Under the pieces are notes generated by a model. It was given only the letters and a program-made list of their open reading frames with translations. It did no database searches and was not told the DNA's origin. A stretch of DNA of 64,000 bases, taken from the NCBI RefSeq assembly GCF_005473905.2, contig NZ_CP061336.1:186001-250000 (forward strand), written 5' to 3'. The position numbers and the translations under genes are program-made. The DNA comes from Ruminiclostridium herbifermentans (GTDB lineage Bacteria; Bacillota; Clostridia; Acetivibrionales; DSM-1351). Shown here piece by piece: positions 1-8,413 of this stretch (its first letter is position 1; each line of letters opens with the position of its first letter).

Positions 1-2
1 CA

Positions 3-1592
3 CTAGATGAGAACGGGAAATTTGATGAGCCAGTTGTCCTTGATTGGGCTATACAGCTTTGCAGTGTTCTGGAATACATTCATTCGCAAAGCCCATATGC
101 TATTATATATGGAGACATGAAGCCCCATAACATAATTTTGACAAAAGAAGGCTTTGTAAAAATAGTTGATTTTGGAATATCGGCATTGATTCCGGAAAAA
201 GCAGAAAGTCTTATAGGAACTCAGACTGAAAAGGCTTCATTTATTAACATTGAAGATTATCATAATAATGATACAGGTAAAGGGGAGGATCTTTTAGATA
301 AAGACATAAGTAATAGTAAGGCAATAGGGAAGCTTCGTGATAATAGTACACAGGATAAAGCTAGAATGTGCCTTGTTTCAGATAATATGATGGAATATGA
401 AAAACAAATAAGTGATAAACAGATAGGTTTTGGCAGGGAAACAGTATATGAAACTGCTTTTATTGGAACTAAGGGATATGCGGCACCAGAACAATTTATT
501 GGAAATGGCATAAGTAAATCAAGTGATATTTATGCTTTGGGAATAACAATAATTCAATTATTAACAGGTTTAGATCCGCTGACTTCAATAAACGATTTTC
601 AGAATGAAAGCTATGCACATAAAATATCTTCTGGATTATATGAAATATTGAGAAAATGTATTAATCCCAATCCTAAATTAAGATACAAGAGTGCAGGAAC
701 TTTAATGAAGGACCTAAGGGAATACAGCTTACGATATTATGCTTTTAATGAAAACCATGTACTAGAAGCAAAAGGGATATTAGATTTTACAAAAATTATA
801 TTAGTAACAGGAGCCAGAGGAACAGGAGTTTCAACAATAACAGCTGCCATGGCTGAGTGTTTGGCAAGGGGACCAACACGAGTATGTGTAGTTGATTTGA
901 GCACATCAGCAAGACTTGGAGATAGTATATATCAAAAAAATACAAGCAGTTCAAATAATAAAGAGAAAAGACATTCTAATAACTTATCTAAAGTAAATTC
1001 AAATTTGTATTATATCAATTTCAACCACCTAAAAGAAAATATAATTTGTGACAATTTAATACTACATAGACAGCTGGGGCAGCTTCAACAAAGCTTTTCA
1101 TATATAATTATAGATGTTGACATAACATTCTTAAAGGCTCTAGAACAGTATTCAAATCATATTTACATAGTTTCTGATATGAATCCGTTTAACTTATCTG
1201 AAATTAATCAAGTAATGAAGTCAGGTGAATTGGCTAGGACATGTATTTCAAGGACATCCTTCATAATTAATAAATTTTGCACAGGGGAATTAAGTCCACG
1301 TAGTATTTTGCAAGGCATACTATTGACTAGTGACGTACCCAATGAACTGCAAGAATTGATTGCATATGCCAAGGCTTTTGAGGTTCCATATGAACAAAAG
1401 GTTTATATAAAATGGGTGTATAGTTTTTTTGGAGAAGCTTTGAGTTTTCAGAAATCAATTGATGAAAAGTTTCTCAAATCAATTCAAAATATCATATCTA
1501 GTACAATTTCAAAGGAAAAAAGGAAAGAAAGCCGCTTTGCATTCAGTAAATTAATTTCTAAGGTGTTAGCGTGCATTATGATTATAGCCTAA
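3..1592 (+). CDS. Ser/Thr protein kinase (5' partial) fused to a degenerate MinD/ParA-like P-loop domain
   Basis: The open frame runs in from the left edge, so the N-lobe is missing; an internal ATG at 117 is not the real start. The kinase part shows the catalytic loop YGDMKPHNI (Asp, Lys and Asn present, but Gly replaces the Arg of HRD, making it a non-RD kinase), then VDFG and GYAAPEQF. About 100 residues separate DFG and APE, against 20-35 usually, so the activation segment carries a polar insertion. The C-terminal half resembles the MinD/ParA ATPase fold, but its P-loop reads GARGTGVST, with Val in place of the Walker A Lys. Nucleotide binding there is doubtful. It lies first in a Tad/Flp locus, so a role in regulating pilus or secretion assembly is inferred. 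Confidence 0.8.
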   Translation, partial: LDENGKFDEPVVLDWAIQLCSVLEYIHSQSPYAIIYGDMKPHNIILTKEGFVKIVDFGISALIPEKAESLIGTQTEKASFINIEDYHNNDTGKGEDLLDKDISNSKAIGKLRDNSTQDKARMCLVSDNMMEYEKQISDKQIGFGRETVYETAFIGTKGYAAPEQFIGNGISKSSDIYALGITIIQLLTGLDPLTSINDFQNESYAHKISSGLYEILRKCINPNPKLRYKSAGTLMKDLREYSLRYYAFNENHVLEAKGILDFTKIILVTGARGTGVSTITAAMAECLARGPTRVCVVDLSTSARLGDSIYQKNTSSSNNKEKRHSNNLSKVNSNLYYINFNHLKENIICDNLILHRQLGQLQQSFSYIIIDVDITFLKALEQYSNHIYIVSDMNPFNLSEINQVMKSGELARTCISRTSFIINKFCTGELSPRSILQGILLTSDVPNELQELIAYAKAFEVPYEQKVYIKWVYSFFGEALSFQKSIDEKFLKSIQNIISSTISKEKRKESRFAFSKLISKVLACIMIIA

Positions 1593-1771
1593 ATTGGAGG
1601 AAAGGGTTTAACTGGAAACCATAGTATGTACAAATCTTGTGTATTTTCAAATAACTAAAATCCGAAAAGTTTAGCTTGGGAGGGTTGATTAGCTGAAGAT
1701 ATAACAGCGAAGGAGTCAGACACCTCCACAAAAAAATATAATTATGCCCTAAATGAGGTGAGAAGGTTTAT
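1593..1771 (+). promoter_or_regulatory. Intergenic region with possible structured RNA leader
   Basis: These 179 bases between the kinase and the CpaB-like gene hold several nested complementary segments: TGGAGG near 1594 with CCTCCA near 1724, GGTTT/AAACC near 1606-1622, CTAAA/TTTAG near 1657-1675, and GCTG/CAGC near 1692-1708. This fits a multi-stem RNA about 135 nt long, just before the ribosome site of the next gene. I do not recognise a known riboswitch consensus; the c-di-GMP-I core was looked for and not found. Chance pairing in AT-rich DNA is possible. Confidence 0.3.
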
Positions 1772-2431
1772 ATGAGCAAAAGATTAATTATTAAAACAGC
1801 CCTTATATGTTTTGGAATATTCTTAATTCTAAATACACTAATATTTACTTTTCTTTTAAAAAAATATCCACTAGATTTGGAAGAACACATATTGGTTCCC
1901 GTAGCAGCTGTTGATATTGCTCAAGGAACTGTGATTCAAGAAAAGCATTATAAAATTAAAGATGTACAGAAATCTGCATTAAATAGCTCAATTGCAATAG
2001 ATATAGGTCAAATTATGGGCAAAAGAGCCAAGTCAGAAATTAAGAGAAATGATTATATAAGAGATAGCGATTTAGTTGCAAAGGGTAATTGGTTTAAGGA
2101 TGATGAGAGGATAATTGTATTGCCAATGAGCATAGAGGAGAGGTTGGCTAATCTGATTAAGAAGGGCTCTTATGTTGACATAAGACTAAAGAGAGAATCA
2201 AGTGATATAGTTGAAACAATTCTGTACAAAGTAAAAGTGGAGGATGTTTTGGACGAAATGGGAAACTCTCTTGATTCAAAAGCATCAATGAATACAAAAA
2301 CAGCTTATATGGAGTTGATTCTTGATGAAGAGGAACGGCAAAAGATATACTCTGCAACTATGTCAGGGAAGTTAATATTTGAACTATATTGTGATGAAAT
2401 GCAGAAATCTGATATTAGCATTAAAGATTAA
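1772..2431 (+). CDS. CpaB/RcpC-like SAF-domain protein of Tad/Flp pilus
   Basis: This 219-residue protein has one N-terminal membrane segment (about residues 8-30) and then an extracytoplasmic SAF-type region. The stretch VPVAAVDIAQGTVIQ, followed by the later IMGKRAKSEIKRNDYI, is the typical SAF/CpaB pattern. CpaB/RcpC proteins belong to the Tad/Flp secretion apparatus and are thought to act around the secretin or cell-wall passage; in a Gram-positive there is no outer membrane, so the exact role is open. The ribosome site GAGGTGAGAAGG precedes the ATG. It lies directly upstream of the TadZ- and TadA-like genes. Confidence 0.7.
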   Translation: MSKRLIIKTALICFGIFLILNTLIFTFLLKKYPLDLEEHILVPVAAVDIAQGTVIQEKHYKIKDVQKSALNSSIAIDIGQIMGKRAKSEIKRNDYIRDSDLVAKGNWFKDDERIIVLPMSIEERLANLIKKGSYVDIRLKRESSDIVETILYKVKVEDVLDEMGNSLDSKASMNTKTAYMELILDEEERQKIYSATMSGKLIFELYCDEMQKSDISIKD

Positions 2432-2484
2432 TATATTGAAGTTCTATAAAACAGTATTAATCTTATATGGGATGGGAGGTACAC

Positions 2485-3372
2485 ATGGGCAAAATTTTAG
2501 CTATATGTTCAGATGACAAAAAATCTGGAAAGTCAATAGTGTCATATTTGATAGCAAATAAAATTAAAGAAATAGCACAAAACAATTTTAAAATATTGGT
2601 TTGCTGTTTGAACTTAAATTATAGCGCATTGTATGAATTATTTGGAATGGAGTTTTCTGCTGTAGGATTAGAGGAATTAGTTAATCATAAGGTTTTTGAA
2701 GAGGATAATTCTAAAATAATATTTAGCATAATTCCTCAAAGTAATGGTATTTATTTTTTAGGAAGCTATCGTACTACAAATTCATATATCAAAAAAAATA
2801 CTGAGGAATACAAAAAGTTATTCAAATGCCTGCAGAACAGCTTTGATATCATTATATTTGACACTGTATCTGGAAGTGGAAGTAATTTAACGAACTTTGT
2901 TATCCAAAGGGCTGATATTATAGTGAGACTTTTTGTGCAAGATAACGAGAGTATGAAGAAATTAAATCGTAAAGATGGAATAAAGTTATCTCATGATAGA
3001 AAAACGATATATATTGTGTCTAAATACAGAAATATTTACCCAAGAGTTAGTGACATTAAACGAAGGTATTCATTGAAAAAAATTTTTACTTTCGAATACT
3101 GTGATAAGCTTCAGGAAATGAAAAATAGAAATAGCCTGTACTTATATCCTCAACATGAAACCAGCTGCAATGACTCTATAAATTGTATTTCAAGATATAT
3201 ATTAGAGTCACTTAATCTACTACCTCAAGATGAAATTGTAAAAGATTCATCTGTAAGGTACATTTGTGATTTAAAACACACTTTAAAAAAACTAAAGCAG
3301 ATATGGTATGGAGGGAAAGAGCATGAAGACATTGCAGAATTTGTGCCTAAAAGAGCTGATGGCTTGTATTGA
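2485..3372 (+). CDS. TadZ/CpaE-like P-loop protein
   Basis: The start is placed at ATG 2485 because GGGAGG (2474-2479) sits five bases upstream; an in-frame ATG at 2467 lies before that ribosome site. The 295-residue product begins MGKILAICSDDKKSGKS, a MinD/ParA-like N-terminus with a GKS P-loop. DIIIFDTVSGSGSN around residue 128 fits a Walker B-like strand. TadZ/CpaE proteins position the Tad machine at the cell pole or membrane. Similarity is weak outside these motifs, so the family call depends partly on position between CpaB-like and TadA genes. The 3' end overlaps tadA by 50 bases. Confidence 0.6.
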   Translation: MGKILAICSDDKKSGKSIVSYLIANKIKEIAQNNFKILVCCLNLNYSALYELFGMEFSAVGLEELVNHKVFEEDNSKIIFSIIPQSNGIYFLGSYRTTNSYIKKNTEEYKKLFKCLQNSFDIIIFDTVSGSGSNLTNFVIQRADIIVRLFVQDNESMKKLNRKDGIKLSHDRKTIYIVSKYRNIYPRVSDIKRRYSLKKIFTFEYCDKLQEMKNRNSLYLYPQHETSCNDSINCISRYILESLNLLPQDEIVKDSSVRYICDLKHTLKKLKQIWYGGKEHEDIAEFVPKRADGLY

Positions 3373-4873
3373 AGAAGAGCTGAGAATAAATGAACTTAAC
3401 GAGATTATGGATATCCATGAAGGTAAAGTAGGTTATCTAGAGGAATCAAGACAACTACAAAAGTTAATGGCTATTGATGGAAGTGTTCAAGCAAGGGAGT
3501 TTATGCAAAATAGTATATATTTCCTTTTAATTGAAAAGACAGGAATTATAAACTCAGATAATATTGATATGCTAATAAAAGAATATCATATAGATTATTT
3601 TGAAAATATATATACTGGTGGAGACAACCGCTATATTAGCAAGCCAATTGACTATGAAATAATGAATTATTTAAGCAAATATTCAATTAGCCATAATGAT
3701 GAGTATGATGTGAAGCTTCAGAAACTAACGCAAATAATATATCAAGAGGTATATGGCTATGGAATATTAGATGAATTGATATTTGATTCGCGTTTAAACG
3801 AAGTAGCATGTACTAGAAGAGATTATATCTGGATTCAATATAATGGAATTAAAAGACATATTCCCAATCCCAATTTTGTTTTTAAAAATGAAGATAACTA
3901 TAGAAAAATTATTGAGAATAGGTTAACATCAACAGCTCTTGAAGAAATGAATGCAGGTACACCATTGATTAATGCCGTTTTAAATAATGGTGCGAGAGTT
4001 ACAGCTTTAAGGCCCCCATTATCCAAATATTATGTAGTAAATATACGATTATTTGCGTCTAAAGCCCAATTAGTAAAATACCGTAATAATTTTGTTGAGG
4101 ATAAAATTTCAAGAATTATCGAACTGCTTGCTAGTAAAGGCAGGAGAAATGTGGCAATTATAGGCGAACAGGGCTCAGGGAAAACAACAGCTGCCGATGA
4201 ACTAATCATAAAGCAGTTAGACTCAGACATTAGTATTGGTCTAGCCGAAAATATTCACGAACTAAACATTTCTTCAAACTACCCTCAGAAAAATATTGTT
4301 GAATTGCAATATACAAGAAATTTTAAACCCTCTGATATCACAGAAATATTTTTTAGGTTAAACCGAGATATTGTTATATACGGTGAAGTAAGAAATTCTT
4401 ATGAAGCCTTTGAAATGATAAAGGCAATGTTAAGGCAGGCGAGAGGGAGTTTATTTACTTTCCATTCATCTAGTACAAGAAGAATGATCCATGATTTGAG
4501 ACAACTTTTAATGCAGACAGGATACTATACTGATTTTAGAGAAGCTCAGTTTGATGTAGCAGATGCAGTTGATTTAGTAGTACATATAAAGCTAGACAGA
4601 GAAACAGGACAAAGATATGTATATAAAGTGTCTGAGGTTCTGGCTGATGAAAGCAGTATGTCATTTAGAATAAATGACCTTTTCGTTTTTGACAAAGAGA
4701 CTGGAAAGTACTGGTCAAACCCAGATGGTTTATCAAAAGAGCAGATAGCATCCTGCATGGAATATGAAATGACGCAAGCAGATGTATGCGAACTTCGTGA
4801 ATTATTTTGTTTAGAACAGTATGAACAAAACGAAAAAAATAGAAAGCAGAAGCCGATAATGGCAATACAATAG
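3323..4873 (+). CDS. tadA: TadA/CpaF-family secretion ATPase
   Basis: This is the hexameric motor ATPase of the Tad/Flp apparatus (VirB11/GspE superfamily). Visible motifs are Walker A GEQGSGKTTAA (about residue 280), DIVIYGEVRN (about 353) in the Walker B/Asp-box region, and the His-box GSLFTFHSSS (about 379). The large N-terminal region before residue 200 is typical of CpaF. ATG 3323 is preferred over ATG 3308 because GGAGGG at 3310-3315 lies seven bases before it. The frame overlaps the TadZ-like gene, suggesting translational coupling. The 516-residue length is slightly above usual CpaF size. Confidence 0.88.
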   Translation: MKTLQNLCLKELMACIEEELRINELNEIMDIHEGKVGYLEESRQLQKLMAIDGSVQAREFMQNSIYFLLIEKTGIINSDNIDMLIKEYHIDYFENIYTGGDNRYISKPIDYEIMNYLSKYSISHNDEYDVKLQKLTQIIYQEVYGYGILDELIFDSRLNEVACTRRDYIWIQYNGIKRHIPNPNFVFKNEDNYRKIIENRLTSTALEEMNAGTPLINAVLNNGARVTALRPPLSKYYVVNIRLFASKAQLVKYRNNFVEDKISRIIELLASKGRRNVAIIGEQGSGKTTAADELIIKQLDSDISIGLAENIHELNISSNYPQKNIVELQYTRNFKPSDITEIFFRLNRDIVIYGEVRNSYEAFEMIKAMLRQARGSLFTFHSSSTRRMIHDLRQLLMQTGYYTDFREAQFDVADAVDLVVHIKLDRETGQRYVYKVSEVLADESSMSFRINDLFVFDKETGKYWSNPDGLSKEQIASCMEYEMTQADVCELRELFCLEQYEQNEKNRKQKPIMAIQ

Positions 4874-4923
4874 AAAAGGTATCATTAAATAAGACTCTAG
4901 TTTTTTAGTAGGAGAAATAATTC

Positions 4924-5970
4924 ATGAAAAATGTAACTCAAAATATTTCAGATGGTATTGAAAAAAGTATTTTCAATACCATACATACAGAAACCTTTCT
5001 CAAGAACATACCTCAACAAATAATATCATATATTTTTCAGCTGCAAGATGCTATATTAAGCAATAAGCTTTACCTGTCAATGGTTTTAGTTGGCGCATTT
5101 CTGATTTTATTAGGATTATATGTTTCTATATATAAAAAGTCATTTTCAAAAAATAAAAAGCAGTTAAGATTAGCTAATATTCATAGATATATAAAATATA
5201 TTGAATTTATTACAAATAGGTTCCCACTAAAAGTACTCTCTAACAAGCTTAGTGAATCAATTTCCTATTTTATGTTGGAGACCGTTATGCAGCGAGGTAT
5301 AGTTGCTCTTTTATCGATAGTGCTGCCTTTCTCAGGAGTTCTCTTATATTTATTGATAAGCGGAGGACTGAATCTTTGGTATACAAGGTTTTTTGCTTTG
5401 TCTCTTTGCATAATGCTGCCCTATTACATATTTACATTGGTAGTAGACTATATGAAATATAATATTAGATTAAAAATTCCGTTACTTATTGATAGCTTTC
5501 GTAGTTCCTTTATGATGAATTATAGGATTAGGCCTGCGCTGCAAGAATGTGGTAAGAGAACAAATAAAGCTTTAGGAAGGATAATTCTAAGAGCATCAGA
5601 CAGCAGTGATTTAAACGAAAGCCTATGTACAATCAGAGATAAAGTTAATGACACTTGGTTCAATATATTTGTTTTGCTTATTTTAAATTATAGGAAAAAT
5701 GGTGGGGAGCTTATTGCACAGCTTTATAAGTTGAGCAGAAGTATTACAAGATACAATAATATTGAAAAGAAGAAAAATAAAAGACTCATATGGTATGAAG
5801 TTTTTGTAATACTTACAAGTATTTTCAGCCTTCCGGCAATTATATTACTTAATAAAATGCTTTTAGGGCTTAGTGCTTGGTCTTACTATGATACAACTGC
5901 TGCATTTACAAAAGTAATGATATTTTCAGTAATGGCATTAGTAATCGTGAGAACTCTGAGAAGAATGTAA
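4924..5970 (+). CDS. tadB: TadB-like inner-membrane platform protein
   Basis: A 348-residue polytopic protein with membrane segments near residues 45-65, 120-142, 148-172, 285-308 and 325-345, separated by a cytoplasmic region (about 180-280). That is the T2SSF/GspF arrangement of TadB. The central helical domain contains NYRIRPALQECGKRTNKALG. TadB and TadC form the membrane platform on which the TadA ATPase works. The ribosome site AGGAGAA is 5' of the ATG, 50 bases after tadA. The call rests on topology and gene order more than on sequence motifs. Confidence 0.7.
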   Translation: MKNVTQNISDGIEKSIFNTIHTETFLKNIPQQIISYIFQLQDAILSNKLYLSMVLVGAFLILLGLYVSIYKKSFSKNKKQLRLANIHRYIKYIEFITNRFPLKVLSNKLSESISYFMLETVMQRGIVALLSIVLPFSGVLLYLLISGGLNLWYTRFFALSLCIMLPYYIFTLVVDYMKYNIRLKIPLLIDSFRSSFMMNYRIRPALQECGKRTNKALGRIILRASDSSDLNESLCTIRDKVNDTWFNIFVLLILNYRKNGGELIAQLYKLSRSITRYNNIEKKKNKRLIWYEVFVILTSIFSLPAIILLNKMLLGLSAWSYYDTTAAFTKVMIFSVMALVIVRTLRRM

Positions 5971-6096
5971 GATTGTTATTAATAGAATGAAGTTAGTATG
6001 CTATTACTTCCTGAAAAATGTTCTGCGAATTTTATACTAACAAGCATATTGAAGATAAGAACTATAGAATGACATGAAAGGAAGGTGAGGAAATCT

Positions 6097-6150
6097 ATGC
6101 AAGACTCAATTGAATTTATATGCTGGGGGCAGTGCATGGGTGTATTATGA
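6097..6150 (+). CDS. Short leader ORF overlapping tadC start (17 codons)
   Basis: ATG 6097 follows a strong ribosome site (GGAAGGTGAGG, ending at 6090) and encodes MQDSIEFICWGQCMGVL. Its TGA stop overlaps the best start of the TadC-like gene in an ATGA arrangement (6147-6150). The downstream gene has no equally good ribosome site of its own, so this leader probably delivers ribosomes to it by coupling. Whether the peptide does anything is unknown; it could also be a remnant. Confidence 0.4.
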   Translation: MQDSIEFICWGQCMGVL

Positions 6151-7289
6151 TTGAAATTATTACGGTAATATTAATTGCAATAGGACTGACTATGATTGTA
6201 TCTGGAGTTGTTATAAAAAATTTTAAGCCAAGTAAAAGCTTAAAAGATTCAAAAACTAAAAAATATCATGAAGCACTGAATTTGGTAGAAAGAATTACGC
6301 AGAAAGGACTAATAGGTAAATTATTAACATATCTGACAAGGAATAAAGAGTTCTTCCTAAATAAATTTATATTAAAAATAATAGAACTAAGCGAGTCTGG
6401 AATCAGCCTGCAGCAATTTTACTTTTTAAAAATAGGATGTCTTTTCTTGTGTACACTTTTAGTAATTGTAATGGGCTATACCAACAAAATTAATCAAATA
6501 AAGCTACTTACAGCATTTTCAGGAACTGAAAAAAGTGCTATCTTCCAAGATAATTCATATGACCCAGAGAAATACCAACTATACAAGAGGATATTAGATA
6601 GTGTAGGTGAAGAGAAGCTGACTAAGGCAACTAGTGCAGAAAAATATAACTTAGTTGCAGATAAGATGTCGGAATATTTAAATACTGAGGATGTGCAAAT
6701 TCTTCAAGAAACAACAGATTGGTTTTTGAAGTCATGGTCAGAAATAGATAAAATAAGTGCTTTTAAAGAATATTATATAATGCTTATCATTGCATCAACT
6801 TTCCTGCCAGAACTTTTTCTGATTATTAAGTGGCTTATTAGAGGCTGTATATACAAAAAAGAAATAATTAAGCTAGAGTATATTTTTGAACTTCTGGCAA
6901 GAGTAGATGGCATAAAAACTATAGATATAATTAATGAATTAGCGAAATCCTCTAAAATATTTTCTAAATACATGAATGAGTTTGCTGTTATGTTTCAATT
7001 CGATAAGAGGAGCGCTTTTGATTATTTAAAGAGCAGAAATATAAAAGGATTGTCAAAGATGGCTAATATTCTGGAAATATACAGTATGTCAGATAAAGAA
7101 CTAGCAATTCAGATATTGGATAGAGAAACAATGGAAAGAGATGAGCAGATGATTATTACAGCTGAAGAAAGCATTGATTTTATTGATTTGGTGGCCTTTT
7201 TAAGTATAGTTCCTATTGTATATGAATTAGCAAGATTAATGCTTGATCCAATGCTGAACATTGTTTACAAAGCATTCGAATTTATATAA
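6147..7289 (+). CDS. tadC: TadC-like inner-membrane platform protein
   Basis: A protein of about 380 residues with an N-terminal membrane segment (MIEIITVILIAIGLTMIVSG), a second near residues 90-110, a third near 210-230 and a C-terminal one near 355-375. A cytoplasmic region of T2SSF type lies between the last pair. It follows TadB as in other Tad loci and would form the heteromeric platform with it. ATG 6147 was chosen because it overlaps the stop of the short leader ORF; an in-frame ATG at 6120 is the alternative and lacks a ribosome site. Residues 110-200 are a poorly conserved extracytoplasmic insertion. Confidence 0.65.
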   Translation: MIEIITVILIAIGLTMIVSGVVIKNFKPSKSLKDSKTKKYHEALNLVERITQKGLIGKLLTYLTRNKEFFLNKFILKIIELSESGISLQQFYFLKIGCLFLCTLLVIVMGYTNKINQIKLLTAFSGTEKSAIFQDNSYDPEKYQLYKRILDSVGEEKLTKATSAEKYNLVADKMSEYLNTEDVQILQETTDWFLKSWSEIDKISAFKEYYIMLIIASTFLPELFLIIKWLIRGCIYKKEIIKLEYIFELLARVDGIKTIDIINELAKSSKIFSKYMNEFAVMFQFDKRSAFDYLKSRNIKGLSKMANILEIYSMSDKELAIQILDRETMERDEQMIITAEESIDFIDLVAFLSIVPIVYELARLMLDPMLNIVYKAFEFI

Positions 7290-7324
7290 TTCAAAATTTA
7301 ATTTTTAGAATGGAGAGTGAAAGG

Positions 7325-7483
7325 ATGAAGCAAATAATTATTGCAATATCAATGTTATCTGTTGGACTGGCTCTTATTATTGGAGTTGTTATTCCTATAT
7401 TTGAGCGTGGAGAGAGTACTGGAGGTAGTGCTGTTTTAAAGGGTCAGTCGGTAATTACAAGAGTAGGACAGTTGATAAAGTGA
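7325..7483 (+). CDS. Pilin-sized single-span peptide, copy 1 of 3
   Basis: A 52-residue peptide starting MKQIIIAISMLSVGLALIIG, with one hydrophobic helix immediately after Met-Lys, then VVIPIFERGEST and a short polar tail rich in Gly, Ser and Gln. The ribosome site GGAGAGTGAAAGG precedes ATG 7325. It shares the layout and the P-x-x-E motif with the next two peptides, and its place directly after tadC is where Flp pilins occur. A canonical prepilin cleavage site (Gly before a Glu at +5) is not visible, so the pilin identity is inferred. Confidence 0.6.
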   Translation: MKQIIIAISMLSVGLALIIGVVIPIFERGESTGGSAVLKGQSVITRVGQLIK

Positions 7484-7530
7484 GCGGTAAAGTAAAGACA
7501 CATTATAAAATTAAAAGGAGAATTACAAAA

Positions 7531-7698
7531 ATGAAAAAAATTATTATTTCAATAGCCATGTTTGCTATAGCAATGGCACTACTAATTTCAGTTATCATAC
7601 CTCTTGCAGAACACGGAAGAGAAAATGGAGTTAAGGCAGAAGCACAGATAGACACAATAGATACACAAATTAATTCTTTAAGCAGTACCATTAGATAG
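7531..7698 (+). CDS. Pilin-sized single-span peptide, copy 2 of 3
   Basis: A 55-residue peptide beginning MKKIIISIAMFAIAMALLIS, followed by VIIPLAEHGRENG and a polar tail ending in a Ser/Thr-rich stretch. It is clearly paralogous to the peptide at 7325 (same helix, same P-x-x-E position). ATG 7531 is chosen because AAGGAG lies ten bases upstream and the N-terminus then matches its neighbours; a GTG start at 7480 would add 17 hydrophilic residues. A Flp-like pilin subunit is the best guess. Confidence 0.6.
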   Translation: MKKIIISIAMFAIAMALLISVIIPLAEHGRENGVKAEAQIDTIDTQINSLSSTIR

Positions 7699-7832
7699 TA
7701 AAAATTAAGAAAGTTCTATTTCAATTTTAAGTTCTAAAAATTCAATGGTTACAACGACAGCATGCTGTGATTCTAATCAAAAAACAAGGAAGGAGAGTAT
7801 TTACAATTTTTAATTGTCTATCAAAATAAAAA

Positions 7833-7985
7833 ATGAAGAATATAATTATTGCGATTATTATGTTTGCAATATGTGTTGCACTTGTAATTGGTACAGTTCT
7901 TCCAGTATCAGAGCTTATTTCTGACACTGGCGGTGAAGTATTCGATACTGTTAAGCTACTAAATGACAATATTACAGCTAATTAA
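7833..7985 (+). CDS. Pilin-sized single-span peptide, copy 3 of 3
   Basis: A 50-residue peptide, MKNIIIAIIMFAICVALVIG then TVLPVSELISDTGGE, paralogous to the two peptides before it. An in-frame stop at 7827 fixes ATG 7833 as the start, yet no ribosome site lies close; GGAAGGAG at about 7789-7796 is some 36 bases away. Translation may be weak or depend on mRNA folding. A terminator-like hairpin follows at 8019, closing the pilin-like block. Confidence 0.5.
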   Translation: MKNIIIAIIMFAICVALVIGTVLPVSELISDTGGEVFDTVKLLNDNITAN

Positions 7986-8018
7986 TAAAAGGCATAAATT
8001 CAATAATTTGAATAAATT

Positions 8019-8044
8019 AAAAATTTGAACTTATTCAAATTTTT
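8019..8044 (+). terminator. Hairpin after pilin-like genes
   Basis: A perfect 11-bp inverted repeat (AAAAATTTGAA / TTCAAATTTTT) with a four-base loop lies 34 bases after the third pilin-like gene. The right arm supplies its own T run. The stem is AT-rich, so strength is uncertain, but position and symmetry fit an intrinsic terminator or an mRNA 3' end. Confidence 0.5.
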
Positions 8045-8413
8045 AACTGGGCAAAAGGACATAGCGTATTTTCTTTAAGTTCTAATAAATTTTCACATAA
8101 ACTAAACATAATTTGATTTAACTTATTTGGTTTATTTCCGCATCACTAATACCAATAAATGACCATATCTATTTTATATCTATTATGAGAGTATTGTAGA
8201 AGTGAGTTATACCTCAAAGATTTTTCCTTCATATAGTCTTAAAACATATTTTATACAAAGGAGTTACTTCTCTGATTAACCAAACGCCAAAAGTAGGTAT
8301 TTTAAGGTTAATGAATATTTGTCTTGTTTTGAAAAGCTTTTGCCTTAAAGCTTGCCATTAAGTATGGCATTTCCAGATTATAAAACACCTATAAAAAGGA
8401 GTTTACATATATA
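8045..8413 (+). other. Gene-free gap before the TadE-like gene
   Basis: No convincing coding sequence was found. The right half holds consecutive short stems: ATTAACC/GGTTAAT (about 8275-8315), AAGCTT-based pairing near 8334-8352, and TGCCAT/ATGGCA at 8353-8369. A good ribosome site (AAAAGGAG) follows for the next gene. This may be a structured 5' leader, but no promoter was located with confidence. Confidence 0.3.

Noticed and set aside
1593-1771. c-di-GMP-I riboswitch
   Set aside because: The conserved GEMM core and tetraloop receptor sequences are absent.
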